64,000 nt of DNA from Xanthomarina sp035306605 (GCA_035306605.1 DATGNR010000010.1), one strand, 5' to 3'; shown: positions 34,820 to 44,759, numbered from the stretch's first letter. The notes: generated by a model from the sequence alone, not told the origin. Translations and numbers: made by a program.

Positions 34820-35779
34820 TTATTTGTTATTTTGTTCTTGTAATTTTTTGATTGCTTTAATTTGGTCTGCAAAGAAACCACTTTTTTCTGGATATTTCAA
34901 ACTTAAAATGTTGTAAGATTGAATAGCTTTTTTGAAGTTTTTTTGTTCCAGGTAAATTCTGGCTAAAGTTTCAGTCATTAACGACTCGGTTTGAATCATC
35001 TGTTCTTCAGCTAAATTACCAACAATTGTTGCGCTTTGTTTCGGTTTTAGCTTCGGGTTGGAAGAAATAAACTTATCTATTAATTCAAATTTTTTATTCC
35101 TGTTAGCAGATAAATCATCCTCTATTGGTTCGGGTTTTAATGTTTCATCAGGTGTGGACTCTGGACGCTCTATTGGTTGAAAACGAGTTATTTTTAACCA
35201 TTCGTTAAAGGAATGAGTTTCGTTTTTATTGAATTGTAAGGGTTTGCCTAATTGTAAAATACTATCAGGTGAACTCTGGTCTCTTGATGTGTCTGCATCT
35301 GAATTTTCGTTTGGATGAATATTATTGCTAATCTCATCTTCTGATGGTTCAGGCTCGAAGTGCTCTTTTATTTTCCGTTCAAATAAATTAGGATCTAATA
35401 CGCCTGATGTATCTTCAATTTGTTGACTTAAAGTGTCGTCTACACCCATTGGTTGTGATACTGAAACATCTTCAATATCCACAGGAATATCTTTTAAATG
35501 GGAGGTGTTTTGTTTTATGTATTGTGAAATTTTATTTTGCAGGAATTCTTCTGAAGTAATAAAATCGAATAAAATGCTTCTGTCTGCAGTGTAAGCTGCT
35601 GTAGTTTTTAACTCTTGATTATATTTAAAGCTTTCGGAATGTTTTAGTCCTTTTAAGTAAAGGGCTCTTGCCGCTTGAAAATATGGGAATTCTTGGGTAA
35701 TAGCAAGTAGGGCTGAGGTGTTTTCAGAACTTATGCCTTTCGGATTTTGTAGAATATCTATAAAAGCTTTTTGATTCAT
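34820..35779 (-). CDS. TPR-like protein of unknown function
   Basis: A 319-residue protein without a signal peptide. The C-terminal part (about 255-319) looks like tetratricopeptide helices (LARIYLEQKNFKKAIQSYNIL and the following YPEKSGFFADQIKAI). The N-terminal part contains helical segments (ALLAITQEFPYFQAARALYL), and the middle is acidic and low in complexity (about 115-230), probably disordered. It lies between lptE and secG with gaps of two to four bases, so it is in that operon. A role in envelope protein traffic is suggested only by the neighbours. Confidence 0.7.
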   Translation of the reverse strand: MNQKAFIDILQNPKGISSENTSALLAITQEFPYFQAARALYLKGLKHSESFKYNQELKTTAAYTADRSILFDFITSEEFLQNKISQYIKQNTSHLKDIPVDIEDVSVSQPMGVDDTLSQQIEDTSGVLDPNLFERKIKEHFEPEPSEDEISNNIHPNENSDADTSRDQSSPDSILQLGKPLQFNKNETHSFNEWLKITRFQPIERPESTPDETLKPEPIEDDLSANRNKKFELIDKFISSNPKLKPKQSATIVGNLAEEQMIQTESLMTETLARIYLEQKNFKKAIQSYNILSLKYPEKSGFFADQIKAIKKLQEQNNK

Positions 35780-35783
35780 TTTA

Positions 35784-36290
35784 TTACCACTTAGCTAAGG
35801 TTGCATTAAAAATATCTTGAGTTAGTCTTTCAAAAATTTCTTCGATTGCAGCTGTTTTTTGTGCGCCAACAAGGTTCATATCTCCAGCATAATCGTAGAA
35901 AAATGAGAACCGCTGTTCTAAATCGTCTTCTTCATTTTTTCTATTATAAAAACGTACATTCACGGTAATTGTTAACTTGTTTTGTGCAGCAGTATTGTTT
36001 GCTGTAGCTGTTGTTGGTGAAATTCTATATTCCGTAATTTCACCTTCATAAACTAAATCTGCACCAGAGTTTACTAATTCCAAATTGGTTTGGTTTAAAA
36101 GTAAATCGGCTAATGCATTTGTGAAGTCTCTATCTAATCCTGGCTCCACTAAAATTGCGTTATTTTGAAAATAATTAACCTGGAAGGTTTTTATGTTTGA
36201 TGATATGGAAGCTCCAGTAAATGAATAGGCGCCACAACCTAAAATAGTTAAGGAAATAAGGGCGAATAAAGTTATTTTAAATAATTTCAT
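35784..36290 (-). CDS. lptE: LPS assembly lipoprotein LptE-like
   Basis: A 168-residue lipoprotein with a lipobox (LTILGC, lipidated Cys19) followed by GAYSFTGASISSNIKTFQV, the characteristic start of Bacteroidota LptE-like proteins. LptE plugs the LptD barrel that delivers lipopolysaccharide to the cell surface. Sequence similarity to the E. coli protein is low, so the name rests on the phylum-specific family. It lies eight bases after the sigma-54 activator gene and four bases before the TPR-like gene, in one minus-strand operon. Confidence 0.85.
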   Translation of the reverse strand: MKLFKITLFALISLTILGCGAYSFTGASISSNIKTFQVNYFQNNAILVEPGLDRDFTNALADLLLNQTNLELVNSGADLVYEGEITEYRISPTTATANNTAAQNKLTITVNVRFYNRKNEEDDLEQRFSFFYDYAGDMNLVGAQKTAAIEEIFERLTQDIFNATLAKW

Positions 36291-36298
36291 AGGAAATA

Positions 36299-37558
36299 TT
36301 AAAGGTCGTATTGCTTGATTTTTCTGTATAAGGTGCGTTCGCTGATGCCCAATTCGGCCGCTGCTAATTTGCGTTTACCATCATGGCGTTCTAAAGATTT
36401 TTTTATAAGTTCCAATTCTTTATCATGTAAAGATAGGGTTTCTTCCTCTTCAATTTCTTCAGCAAAATGATATTTATCTTGAGGCTCAATAACAGGTTCA
36501 TAAGTGTTTGCTGATTTTTCTCCAATCGATAAAACTTCTAAATCTTCAATTGTAGCGTTGTCTTCATCTACATCGCCATAAATTTTTTGAATTAGACCTT
36601 CGTGATCTTTTTGAACATCTTTTCCATGACCACTTTTCATAAGCTCCATGGTAAGTTTTTTCAAATCGTTTAAATCATTTTTCATATCGAATAGAACTTT
36701 ATAGAGGATTTCTCGTTCGTTGCTGAAATCACTTTCTGATTTGGAGGTTTTTACAATTGCTGGTAAATTGCTTCCTTCGCTAGGTAGATAGCCTTGAAGT
36801 GTAGCTGCATTAATGGTTCTGTTTTGTTCTAAAACAGAAACTTGTTCGGCTATGTTTCTAAGCTGTCTTACGTTTCCGCTCCATCTGTATTTTAACAAGA
36901 CAGCAATAGCTTCGTCTGTTAATTTAATGGTTGGCATTTTGTATTTTATGGCAAAATCGCTAGCAAATTTTCTAAAAAGTAAATGAATATCATCTTTTCT
37001 TTCTCTTAAAGGTGGTAGATGAATTTCTACGGTACTTAATCTGTAATAAAGGTCTTCTCGGAATTTTTCTTTTTTAATAGCTTCAAACATGTTTACGTTT
37101 GTAGCGGCTACAATTCGTACATTTGTTTTTTGCACTTGGCTAGACCCAACTCTTATAAACTCACCATTTTCTAATACACGTAGTAAACGGACTTGTGTTG
37201 TTAGTGGTAATTCGCCTACTTCATCTAAAAAAATCGTTCCACCATCAGCAACTTCAAAATATCCTGATCTTGATTGAGTGGCACCAGTAAAGGCTCCTTT
37301 TTCATGACCAAAAAGTTCAGAGTCTATGGTTCCTTCTGGAATGGCTCCACAGTTTACAGCTATATATTTCCCATGTTTTCTATGGGATAATTGATGTATT
37401 ATTTTAGGAATACTTTCCTTTCCAACCCCGGATTCTCCAGTTACCAAAACCGAGATATCTGTAGGCGCCACTTGCATGGCTTTTTCTATGGCACGATTAA
37501 GTTTAGCGTCGTTACCAATAATTCCAAATCGTTGTTTTGTTGATTGTATGGATTCCAT
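36299..37558 (-). CDS. Sigma-54-dependent transcriptional activator without receiver domain
   Basis: A 419-residue activator. The AAA+ domain begins almost at the N-terminus (Walker A GESGVGKES near residue 40, GAFTGA loop that contacts sigma-54, Walker B GGTIFLDEVGEL, and the arginine-finger region). A variable acidic linker follows (about 270-375), then a Fis-type helix-turn-helix (KLAAAELGISERTLYRKIKQ) at the C-terminus. No sensory domain is present, so control must come through expression or partner proteins. It opens the lptE - TPR - secG segment and lies 61 bases after miaB. Confidence 0.92.
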   Translation of the reverse strand: MESIQSTKQRFGIIGNDAKLNRAIEKAMQVAPTDISVLVTGESGVGKESIPKIIHQLSHRKHGKYIAVNCGAIPEGTIDSELFGHEKGAFTGATQSRSGYFEVADGGTIFLDEVGELPLTTQVRLLRVLENGEFIRVGSSQVQKTNVRIVAATNVNMFEAIKKEKFREDLYYRLSTVEIHLPPLRERKDDIHLLFRKFASDFAIKYKMPTIKLTDEAIAVLLKYRWSGNVRQLRNIAEQVSVLEQNRTINAATLQGYLPSEGSNLPAIVKTSKSESDFSNEREILYKVLFDMKNDLNDLKKLTMELMKSGHGKDVQKDHEGLIQKIYGDVDEDNATIEDLEVLSIGEKSANTYEPVIEPQDKYHFAEEIEEEETLSLHDKELELIKKSLERHDGKRKLAAAELGISERTLYRKIKQYDL

Positions 37559-37619
37559 ATCTATTAAATGAAAAGGTGAAAATAAAAGAAACCTAGTTTT
37601 ATCTGTTTATTTTCTATTA

Positions 37620-39065
37620 TTAATTGTTTTCAGAAAGCCCAATAGCTTCTCCTATTAATGTGGCACTAGTGCAATCCGTTACTTTTACAAGTACTAAATC
37701 TCCAACTTTGTAATTGGCTTTTGGGAATACAGCCACGCTATTCTGTTGAGTTCTTCCAGACCATTCGGCATCAGATTTCTTAGATTCTTTTTCAATTAAA
37801 ACTTCTACTATTGTATTCAGATATTCTTTGGTTTTAATTTCACTATGGTCACGTTGACGCTGAACAATTTCTGCTAATCTGCGTTTTTTCACTTCTTCCG
37901 GAACATCGTCTTCTAACTTACGTTCAGCCATGGTTCCAGGCCTTTCAGAATAAGCATACATAAAGCCGAAGTTGTATTTTACGTAGTCCATTAAACTTAA
38001 GGTGTCTTGATGGTCTTGTTCTGTTTCTGTTGGGAATCCCGCAATTAAATCCTGACTTATAGCACAGTTTGGAAGAATACGCTTGATATTGTCTATTAAA
38101 GCGAAATATTCTTCTCGTGTGTGCAAGCGGTTCATTTCTTTTAGAATTCTGTTGCTTCCACTTTGAACAGGCAAATGTATGTGTTTACAAATGTTGCTGT
38201 GCTTTGCCATGGTTTCTATAACATCTAAGGTTAAATCTTGTGGATTTGATGTGGAGAAACGAATTCGCATTTTTGGTTGTTCTTTAGCACACATATCTAA
38301 TAAATTAGAAAAATTAACAGCTGTGGCCTTTTGTAATTCACTTGCCTTTTCGAAATCCTTCTTTAAACCGCCACCATACCAGAGGTAACTGTCTACATTT
38401 TGTCCTAACAGCGTGATTTCTTTATAGCCTTTAGACCATAAGTCATTTATTTCTTCTAAAATACTTTGTGGATCGCGACTTCTTTCGCGTCCGCGAGTAA
38501 AAGGGACTACACAAAACGTACACATATTGTCGCAACCACGAGTTATAGAAACGAATGCCGTAACACCGTTACTGTTTAATCGTACAGGAGAAACATCTCC
38601 ATAAGTTTCTTCTTTAGAAAGAATTACGTTAATAGCATCTCTTCCGTCGTCAACCTCGGCAAGTAGGTTTGGCAAATCTTTATAAGCATCTGGACCAACA
38701 ACTAAATCTACAATTTTCTCTTCTTCAAGAAACTTGCTTTTTAAACGCTCGGCCATACAACCCAAAACTCCAACTTTCATTCCTGGATTGGTACGTTTTA
38801 CCGCATTGTATTTTTCCAAACGTTTTCTAACCGTTTGTTCGGCTTTATCACGAATGGAGCAGGTGTTTATTAGAACCAAATCGGCATCTTCAAGATTTTG
38901 AGTGGTGTTGTAGCCCTGATTTAAAAGTATGGAAGCTACAATTTCGCTATCGCTAAAATTCATAGCGCAACCATAGCTCTCAATGTAAAGCTTGCGTGAA
39001 TTTTGTTCCTTATTTTTTATAACTAGACTTTCGCCTTGTTTACTTTCGTCTATAACTTTATTCAT
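37620..39065 (-). CDS. miaB: tRNA-2-methylthio-N6-dimethylallyladenosine synthase
   Basis: A 481-residue methylthiotransferase from the ATG at 39065; a TTG 19 codons upstream is in frame but lies right at the -7 box and lacks family similarity. The N-terminal UPF0004 domain has three cluster cysteines (YGCAMNFSD, NTCSIRDKA, LGCMAERL). The radical-SAM cluster binds CDNMCTFC (CxxxCxxC), and a TRAM domain closes the protein. It adds the methylthio group at A37 of tRNAs reading UNN codons. A good promoter lies upstream. Confidence 0.95.
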   Translation of the reverse strand: MNKVIDESKQGESLVIKNKEQNSRKLYIESYGCAMNFSDSEIVASILLNQGYNTTQNLEDADLVLINTCSIRDKAEQTVRKRLEKYNAVKRTNPGMKVGVLGCMAERLKSKFLEEEKIVDLVVGPDAYKDLPNLLAEVDDGRDAINVILSKEETYGDVSPVRLNSNGVTAFVSITRGCDNMCTFCVVPFTRGRERSRDPQSILEEINDLWSKGYKEITLLGQNVDSYLWYGGGLKKDFEKASELQKATAVNFSNLLDMCAKEQPKMRIRFSTSNPQDLTLDVIETMAKHSNICKHIHLPVQSGSNRILKEMNRLHTREEYFALIDNIKRILPNCAISQDLIAGFPTETEQDHQDTLSLMDYVKYNFGFMYAYSERPGTMAERKLEDDVPEEVKKRRLAEIVQRQRDHSEIKTKEYLNTIVEVLIEKESKKSDAEWSGRTQQNSVAVFPKANYKVGDLVLVKVTDCTSATLIGEAIGLSENN

Positions 39066-39119
39066 AGTTTTTGAAAAATTATTTTCAGCAATTTTTCTGC
39101 CTGATTGATCGAACAGCTG

Positions 39120-39152
39120 CAAAGATACAATTAATTTAAGAAAAGTGACAAA
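39120..39152 (-). promoter_or_regulatory. Promoter for the miaB operon
   Basis: On the minus strand TTTG (39149-39152) and TATCTTTG (39120-39127, followed by CA) are separated by 21 bases, a full match to the Bacteroidota -33/-7 consensus. It would give a leader of about 50 bases before the miaB ATG at 39065, and may drive miaB through secG. Confidence 0.75.
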
Positions 39153-39228
39153 GTGTCAGAGCGTTAAAATTATTGTAAGAAGTTATAGAATTTAATTACT
39201 TTTAACCACTAACAAAATATCATTTTTA

Positions 39229-39987
39229 ATGACCTACCTAGAATTAGAAACAAGAATAAAAAACGCTCCTTCCTTAGATTTTGGAAACCTTATCAATAAT
39301 GTTATTGAATTGTTTAAAACCGTTTGGTTAAAAGGTGTTTTGACAGTTTCGTTGATTTTGGCTTTTGCATTAGGAATTATATTTGTTTTTAGTTTTATTG
39401 GATTTATTCCTCAAAACCTATCAATTCAGGACACTTTAGATATAACAAATTTTTACAATTCGTATTTTTATAATGTACTTTATGGAATTCCTCAAACTAT
39501 TTTAATAAGCACCATAACCCTTGCTTTTTTAGCTGCTTTTTACAGAATATGTAATCAGGTTGTTTTGGGTGAGACAGTCGAGGATGATTATTTCTATTTT
39601 TTCAAAAAAGAATATTTTTCTAAAGTATTTATGTTAGGGATAATTTATACGGCTATTGCTGTTATAGCGCAACTTATGTTTATTATCCCTTATTTATATG
39701 TTTATATTCCTTTGTCTTTTTTTGCTGTTGTATTAGCTAATAATCCAGAATTAGGAGAAATGGAAGTTGTAAAAATAAGTTTTAAGTTAGGTAATAAAAA
39801 GTGGTTTATTACCTTTATAACCATGTTTGTAGCTGGAGTTATAGGTATGTTAGGTATAATTGCCTGTGGAATTGGAATTATTTTAACTATATCAATAGCT
39901 TATTTACCTTCATTCATTGTTTATAGAGAAGTAATTGGATTGGATGAAAACAATCAAATTACTAATTATGAAACTCTAGACGAATAG
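39229..39987 (+). CDS. Multi-spanning membrane protein, paralogue A
   Basis: A 252-residue membrane protein with about six hydrophobic segments. The N-terminus (ELETRIKNAPSLDFGNLINN) and the central VKISFKLGNKKWFITF are shared with the next gene, which shows the two are tandem duplicates. A further shared block is DDYFYFFKKEY. No characterised family is recognised. The gene is divergent from miaB and lies 20 bases before its paralogue. Confidence 0.75.
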   Translation: MTYLELETRIKNAPSLDFGNLINNVIELFKTVWLKGVLTVSLILAFALGIIFVFSFIGFIPQNLSIQDTLDITNFYNSYFYNVLYGIPQTILISTITLAFLAAFYRICNQVVLGETVEDDYFYFFKKEYFSKVFMLGIIYTAIAVIAQLMFIIPYLYVYIPLSFFAVVLANNPELGEMEVVKISFKLGNKKWFITFITMFVAGVIGMLGIIACGIGIILTISIAYLPSFIVYREVIGLDENNQITNYETLDE

Positions 39988-40007
39988 AGTTTAAAAATCC
40001 TTTTTAG

Positions 40008-40754
40008 ATGAATTATAAAAATACATTATTAGAAAAAATTGAAAACGCCAAAACTTTAGATTTTGGAGACATATTTAGTGAATGTATTGAGCTTTTTAAA
40101 AAAGTATGGGTGCAAGGCTTAGTTATGTTGCTTTTAACCATGGTTATTCTGGTTCCTGTTTATTTTATTATGTACGTACCATTATTAGGTGTAGATGTTT
40201 TAGAAACTAAACAAAACTATAATCAAGAGGATTTTAATATACTACTTGTAATACCGATATTTATTTTTTCATTGGTAGCTATGGTAATTAGTTTTGGATT
40301 GAAAGCTTCGTTTTATAGGATATGTAAGCATAAGGATTTAAATATATCTGGTTCAGACGATTACTTTTACTTTTTAAAGAAACCATACTTAGGTAAAGTG
40401 ATCGTTTTATCTCTAATAACTTTAGGAGTTTCTATTTTGGCAACCTTACTTTTTGTTTTACCTCTTATATACGTTATGATTCCATTAGCCTTAATGAATG
40501 TTGTTTTTGCTTTTAATCCAAATTTATCTGCTTCTGACATTGTAAAATCAAGTTTTAAATTAGGCAATAAGAAATGGCTAATAACCTTCGGTTTGATTGT
40601 TGTTTCTTCTATTTTAGCTCAAATGGTTGGTATGCTTATGTGTTTTGTTGGAATTTTTGTTACAGCGTCTTTTTCATATCTTCCGGCTTATTTTATTTAT
40701 AAGGGAGCCGTTGGGTTTGAGTCTGCTGTAGAAACAGCAACACTTGAGAACTAA
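40008..40754 (+). CDS. Multi-spanning membrane protein, paralogue B
   Basis: A 248-residue membrane protein related along its whole length to the preceding gene: LLEKIENAKTLDFGDIFSEC at the N-terminus, SDDYFYFLKKPY in the centre and VKSSFKLGNKKWLITF later. About six hydrophobic segments are seen. The pair probably arose by tandem duplication and may form a heteromeric complex. The function is unknown and the neighbours do not suggest one. Confidence 0.75.
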   Translation: MNYKNTLLEKIENAKTLDFGDIFSECIELFKKVWVQGLVMLLLTMVILVPVYFIMYVPLLGVDVLETKQNYNQEDFNILLVIPIFIFSLVAMVISFGLKASFYRICKHKDLNISGSDDYFYFLKKPYLGKVIVLSLITLGVSILATLLFVLPLIYVMIPLALMNVVFAFNPNLSASDIVKSSFKLGNKKWLITFGLIVVSSILAQMVGMLMCFVGIFVTASFSYLPAYFIYKGAVGFESAVETATLEN

Positions 40755-40887
40755 TATTTATTCGTTATATTAAGCTTTGTTTGTTGAAGATAAAAGCATA
40801 AAATATTGATAAAAAACACTTGAATATTTTATTAATTAGGATGATAAATTTTTTTTCACATACATTTGTAGCCTTAAAAAATGAGAA

Positions 40888-43410
40888 ATGGCGAAGAATT
40901 TAGTAATTGTTGAGTCACCTGCAAAGGCTAAAACCATAGAGAAATTCCTTGGAAAAGATTTCAAGGTAGAATCTAGTTTTGGACATATTGCAGATTTACC
41001 TTCAAAAGAATTAGGAGTAGATGTAGATGGAGATTTTAAACCGAAGTACGAGGTTTCTAAAGATAAAAAAGCAGTAGTTAAAAAACTTAAAGACTTAGCT
41101 AAAAAAGCAGAAATGGTTTGGTTAGCAAGTGATGAGGATAGAGAGGGTGAGGCGATTGCCTGGCATTTAGCTGAATCTCTAAACTTAGATAAAGATAAAA
41201 CCAAACGTATTGTTTTTCATGAAATTACCAAGTCGGCTATCCAAAAAGCAATTGAAAACCCAAGAGGTATTGATTATGATTTAGTGGATGCGCAACAAGC
41301 CCGTCGTGTTTTAGATAGAATAGTAGGTTACGAATTATCTCCTGTTCTTTGGAGAAAAGTAAAAGGAGGGCTTTCAGCAGGACGTGTGCAATCGGTTTCT
41401 GTAAGGTTAATTGTAGAGCGCGAGCGTGAAATTCAAAATTTTAAACCTGTAGCTTCTTATAGAGTAGACGCAGAGTTTTCCAACGAGGAAGGGCAGGCAT
41501 TTAAAGCCAAGTTGCCTAAAAATTTTAATACTAAAAAGGAAGCTCAAGCTTTTCTAGAGAAAAATGCTTCGGCCGATTTTAAAGTTGCTGAATTAGAAAA
41601 GAAACCAGCTAAAAAATCTCCAGCAGCACCATTTACAACTTCAACATTACAACAAGAAGCTGCTAGAAAACTATATTTTTCAGTAAGTAAAACCATGACT
41701 TTAGCACAGCGTTTGTATGAGGCAGGTTTAATTACTTATATGAGAACAGATAGTGTAAACTTATCTGACGAAGCAAGAAAAGGCGCTCAAAAAGAGATTG
41801 AAAATGCTTACGGTTCAAAATTTAGTAAGCCAAGAAATTATAAAGGAAAATCAAAAGGAGCTCAAGAAGCGCATGAGGCTATTAGACCAACTGATTTTTC
41901 ACTTCATTCGGTAGATATTGATAGAGATCAATCAAGATTATATGAATTAATCTGGAAACGCGCTATTGCATCTCAAATGAGCGATGCCGAATTAGAAAGA
42001 ACTAATGTAAAGATTAGTGCTTCATCACATAAAGAAATCTTTACTGCAAACGGAGAGGTTATTACGTTTGAAGGATTTTTAAAAGTTTATTTAGAAGGAA
42101 CAGACGACGAAGATACAGAGCAAGAAGGTATGTTGCCAGCTATGAAAACCAACGAAGTCCTTCTCAATAATTACATTACAGCTACAGAACGATATACACG
42201 TGCACCATATAGATATACTGAAGCGTCTTTAGTAAAACAATTGGAAGAATTAGGAATTGGTAGACCATCTACTTACGCGCCAACAATTTCTACAATTCAA
42301 AATAGAAATTACGTTGAAAAGGGAACTATAGAAGGTGTAGAGAGAAACTATTCGCAATTAATACTTAAAAATGGTAAAGTAAAGGACGAACTATTAACTG
42401 AAAAAGTAGGTTCGGATAAAGGGAAATTGGTACCAACGGATATTGGAATGATTGTTACCGACTTTTTGGTTACTCACTTCCAAAATATTCTAGATTATAA
42501 TTTTACAGCAAAAGTTGAAGAAGACTTTGATGATATTGCTGAAGGAAAAGTAAACTGGACTACCATTATGAAGGATTTCTATAAAGATTTTCATCCTACG
42601 GTAGAAGATGTTCAAGAAAATGCTGAAAGGGAATCAGGAGAACGTATTCTTGGTAAAGATCCTAAGACAGGAAAACAAGTAAGTGTGCGTTTAGGAAAGT
42701 TTGGGCCAATGGTTCAAATAGGAACAGTTGACGATGAGGAAAAGCCACAATTCGCAAGTTTATCACCAGATCAGCAATTAAACAACATTACATACGAGGA
42801 AGCAATGGATTTGTTTCAACTTCCAAAGAACTTAGGGACTTTTGAAAATGAAGAGGTAGAAGTTAATAACGGACGTTTTGGGCCTTATGTAAAATTTGGA
42901 GATCAGTTTGTGTCCTTGCCAAAAGGAGTAGATCCATTAAGTGTTGAATTAGAAGACGCTATTGTTTTAATTAAAGAAAAGCAAAAAGCAGACGCTCCTA
43001 TATATATGTATAAAGATTTACCTGTTCAAAAAGGAAAAGGACGTTTTGGACCATATATTAAATGGAACAACATGTTTATTAACGTAAACAAAAAATACGA
43101 TTGGGATAATTTATCAGATAAAGATATCGTAGAACTTATAGAAGATAAAATTCAAAAAGAAATAGACAAAGTTATCCACGATTGGAAAGATGCGGGTGTC
43201 CGTGTTGAAAAAGCCCGTTGGGGTAGACACAATGTTATTAAGGGTAAAATAAAAGTAGAACTACCCAAAACCGTTGATGTGTCGGAAATGACTTTAGAGG
43301 AAGCTGAAGCGCTTATTGAAGAAAAAGCACCAAAGAAAAAAGTAGCTAAGAAAAAGCCGGCTGCCAAAAAAACGGCCACAAAAAAGACAGCTACAAAAAA
43401 GAAAAAATAA
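40888..43410 (+). CDS. topA: DNA topoisomerase I
   Basis: An 840-residue type IA topoisomerase that relaxes negative supercoils. The TOPRIM domain holds VIVESPAKAKTIEKFLG and ASDEDREGEAIAWHL, and the active-site Tyr lies in LITYMRTDSVNLS. After the core come repeated C-terminal domains of the Topo_C_Rpt kind (RFGPYVKFGD and RFGPYIKWNN) in place of zinc fingers. The last 25 residues are a Lys/Ala-rich tail that probably binds DNA without sequence preference. A TACATTTG box lies at 40861-40868. The arginase-like gene follows 20 bases later. Confidence 0.96.
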   Translation: MAKNLVIVESPAKAKTIEKFLGKDFKVESSFGHIADLPSKELGVDVDGDFKPKYEVSKDKKAVVKKLKDLAKKAEMVWLASDEDREGEAIAWHLAESLNLDKDKTKRIVFHEITKSAIQKAIENPRGIDYDLVDAQQARRVLDRIVGYELSPVLWRKVKGGLSAGRVQSVSVRLIVEREREIQNFKPVASYRVDAEFSNEEGQAFKAKLPKNFNTKKEAQAFLEKNASADFKVAELEKKPAKKSPAAPFTTSTLQQEAARKLYFSVSKTMTLAQRLYEAGLITYMRTDSVNLSDEARKGAQKEIENAYGSKFSKPRNYKGKSKGAQEAHEAIRPTDFSLHSVDIDRDQSRLYELIWKRAIASQMSDAELERTNVKISASSHKEIFTANGEVITFEGFLKVYLEGTDDEDTEQEGMLPAMKTNEVLLNNYITATERYTRAPYRYTEASLVKQLEELGIGRPSTYAPTISTIQNRNYVEKGTIEGVERNYSQLILKNGKVKDELLTEKVGSDKGKLVPTDIGMIVTDFLVTHFQNILDYNFTAKVEEDFDDIAEGKVNWTTIMKDFYKDFHPTVEDVQENAERESGERILGKDPKTGKQVSVRLGKFGPMVQIGTVDDEEKPQFASLSPDQQLNNITYEEAMDLFQLPKNLGTFENEEVEVNNGRFGPYVKFGDQFVSLPKGVDPLSVELEDAIVLIKEKQKADAPIYMYKDLPVQKGKGRFGPYIKWNNMFINVNKKYDWDNLSDKDIVELIEDKIQKEIDKVIHDWKDAGVRVEKARWGRHNVIKGKIKVELPKTVDVSEMTLEEAEALIEEKAPKKKVAKKKPAAKKTATKKTATKKKK

Positions 43411-43430
43411 TTAAAAGTATATAAAGTCTA

Positions 43431-44597
43431 ATGAACTTTAATTTTCTTTCTCCCGTTTCCGAAATGGTCCTGTCTCATAATGAGTTGTTGCCGCAGCAAA
43501 CCTTAGGGAAAAAAATCAAGATTCATTCTAAAGAAGAAGGCATTCCAGAATTAGATAATGTGCATTTAGCTATAATTGGTGTTCTAGAAACTAGGAATGA
43601 CGTTAATTATATAGGTGAAACTTTTGATTTAGATGAAATTAGAAAATCCTTGTATTCTCTGTTTCCAGGAAATTGGCACAGAAATATAGCCGACTTGGGG
43701 GATATCAATAAAGGGGAATCGGTAGAGGATACTTATTTTGCATTAAAAACTACAGTCAGCATTTTAGTCCAAAAAAATATCATACCTATTATATTAGGGG
43801 GAAGTCAAGATCTAACTTACGCAAACTATCGTGCATACGATAGCCTGTTACCTATGGTTAATATTGTTAATGTAGATTCTAAATTTGATTTAGGTGATTC
43901 TGCTAAGCCTATAAAGAATGATAGCTTTGTAGGTAAAATAATCTTAGATGAACCTTATAACTTATTTAACTATGCAACCATAGGGTATCAAACCTATTTC
44001 AATTCGCAAGAAGAAATAGATTTAATGGATAGATTGTATTTTGAATCCTATAGATTAGGACAAGTTTCAAACGACATAACTTTAGCAGAACCTGCATTAC
44101 GTGATGCCAATATTGTGAGTATCGATTTAAATTCTATCAAGGCATCCGAGTTAAGCACTAGGCAACAAACATCTCCTAATGGGTTGGATGGGAAAGAAAT
44201 TTGTGCTATTGCAAGATATGCAGGAATTAGTAATAAAGTTTCTTCTATAGGAATATATGAATACAAGCCATCTTCCGATGATACAGTTACTTCTATGATG
44301 GTAGCTCAAATAATTTGGTATTTTATAGAAGGAGTGAATTGTAGAATTAAAGATGATGACTTTTTAAATGATGAAAGTTATCAGAAATTCATTACTTTGG
44401 TCGATGATCAAGAACTGATGTTTTATAAAAGTATTAAGACACAACGTTGGTGGATTGAAATACCTTTTTTATCAGAAGTAAATACTAAATTAAAAAGACA
44501 TACGTTATTACCTTGCATGCATGAAGATTATTTGGACGCATGTAACAACAAGCTTCCTGAGCGATGGTACAAAGCTTATCAGAAGAACTGTATTTAG
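43431..44597 (+). CDS. Arginase/formiminoglutamase-fold protein with degenerate metal site
   Basis: A 388-residue protein of the ureohydrolase (arginase, agmatinase, formimidoylglutamase) fold. The motif positions can be aligned, but ligands differ: GGDHS is GGSQD at 123-127 (His to Gln126), DAHxD is DSKFD at 149-153 (His to Lys151), and DxD is DLN at 232-234 (Asp to Asn234). Three of six manganese ligands are lost, so hydrolase activity is unlikely. It sits between topA and gldK on the same strand, an arrangement I recall from other flavobacteria, and may have a structural or regulatory role in motility or secretion. That role is inference. Confidence 0.8.
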   Translation: MNFNFLSPVSEMVLSHNELLPQQTLGKKIKIHSKEEGIPELDNVHLAIIGVLETRNDVNYIGETFDLDEIRKSLYSLFPGNWHRNIADLGDINKGESVEDTYFALKTTVSILVQKNIIPIILGGSQDLTYANYRAYDSLLPMVNIVNVDSKFDLGDSAKPIKNDSFVGKIILDEPYNLFNYATIGYQTYFNSQEEIDLMDRLYFESYRLGQVSNDITLAEPALRDANIVSIDLNSIKASELSTRQQTSPNGLDGKEICAIARYAGISNKVSSIGIYEYKPSSDDTVTSMMVAQIIWYFIEGVNCRIKDDDFLNDESYQKFITLVDDQELMFYKSIKTQRWWIEIPFLSEVNTKLKRHTLLPCMHEDYLDACNNKLPERWYKAYQKNCI

Positions 44598-44759
44598 TAG
44601 CTTTGATAAAACCGCATATTTTATCGGTAAAGCGCACTTTTTTCACGATGAACCGTGAATTAAATTTAAAAAAAGTTGTTTTTTAAAAAATATATAGATA
44701 TGTTTACGCTCTTAAAATTTTTAAGACACAAAAATTAAATTATTAACCTCGAGTTTTCT

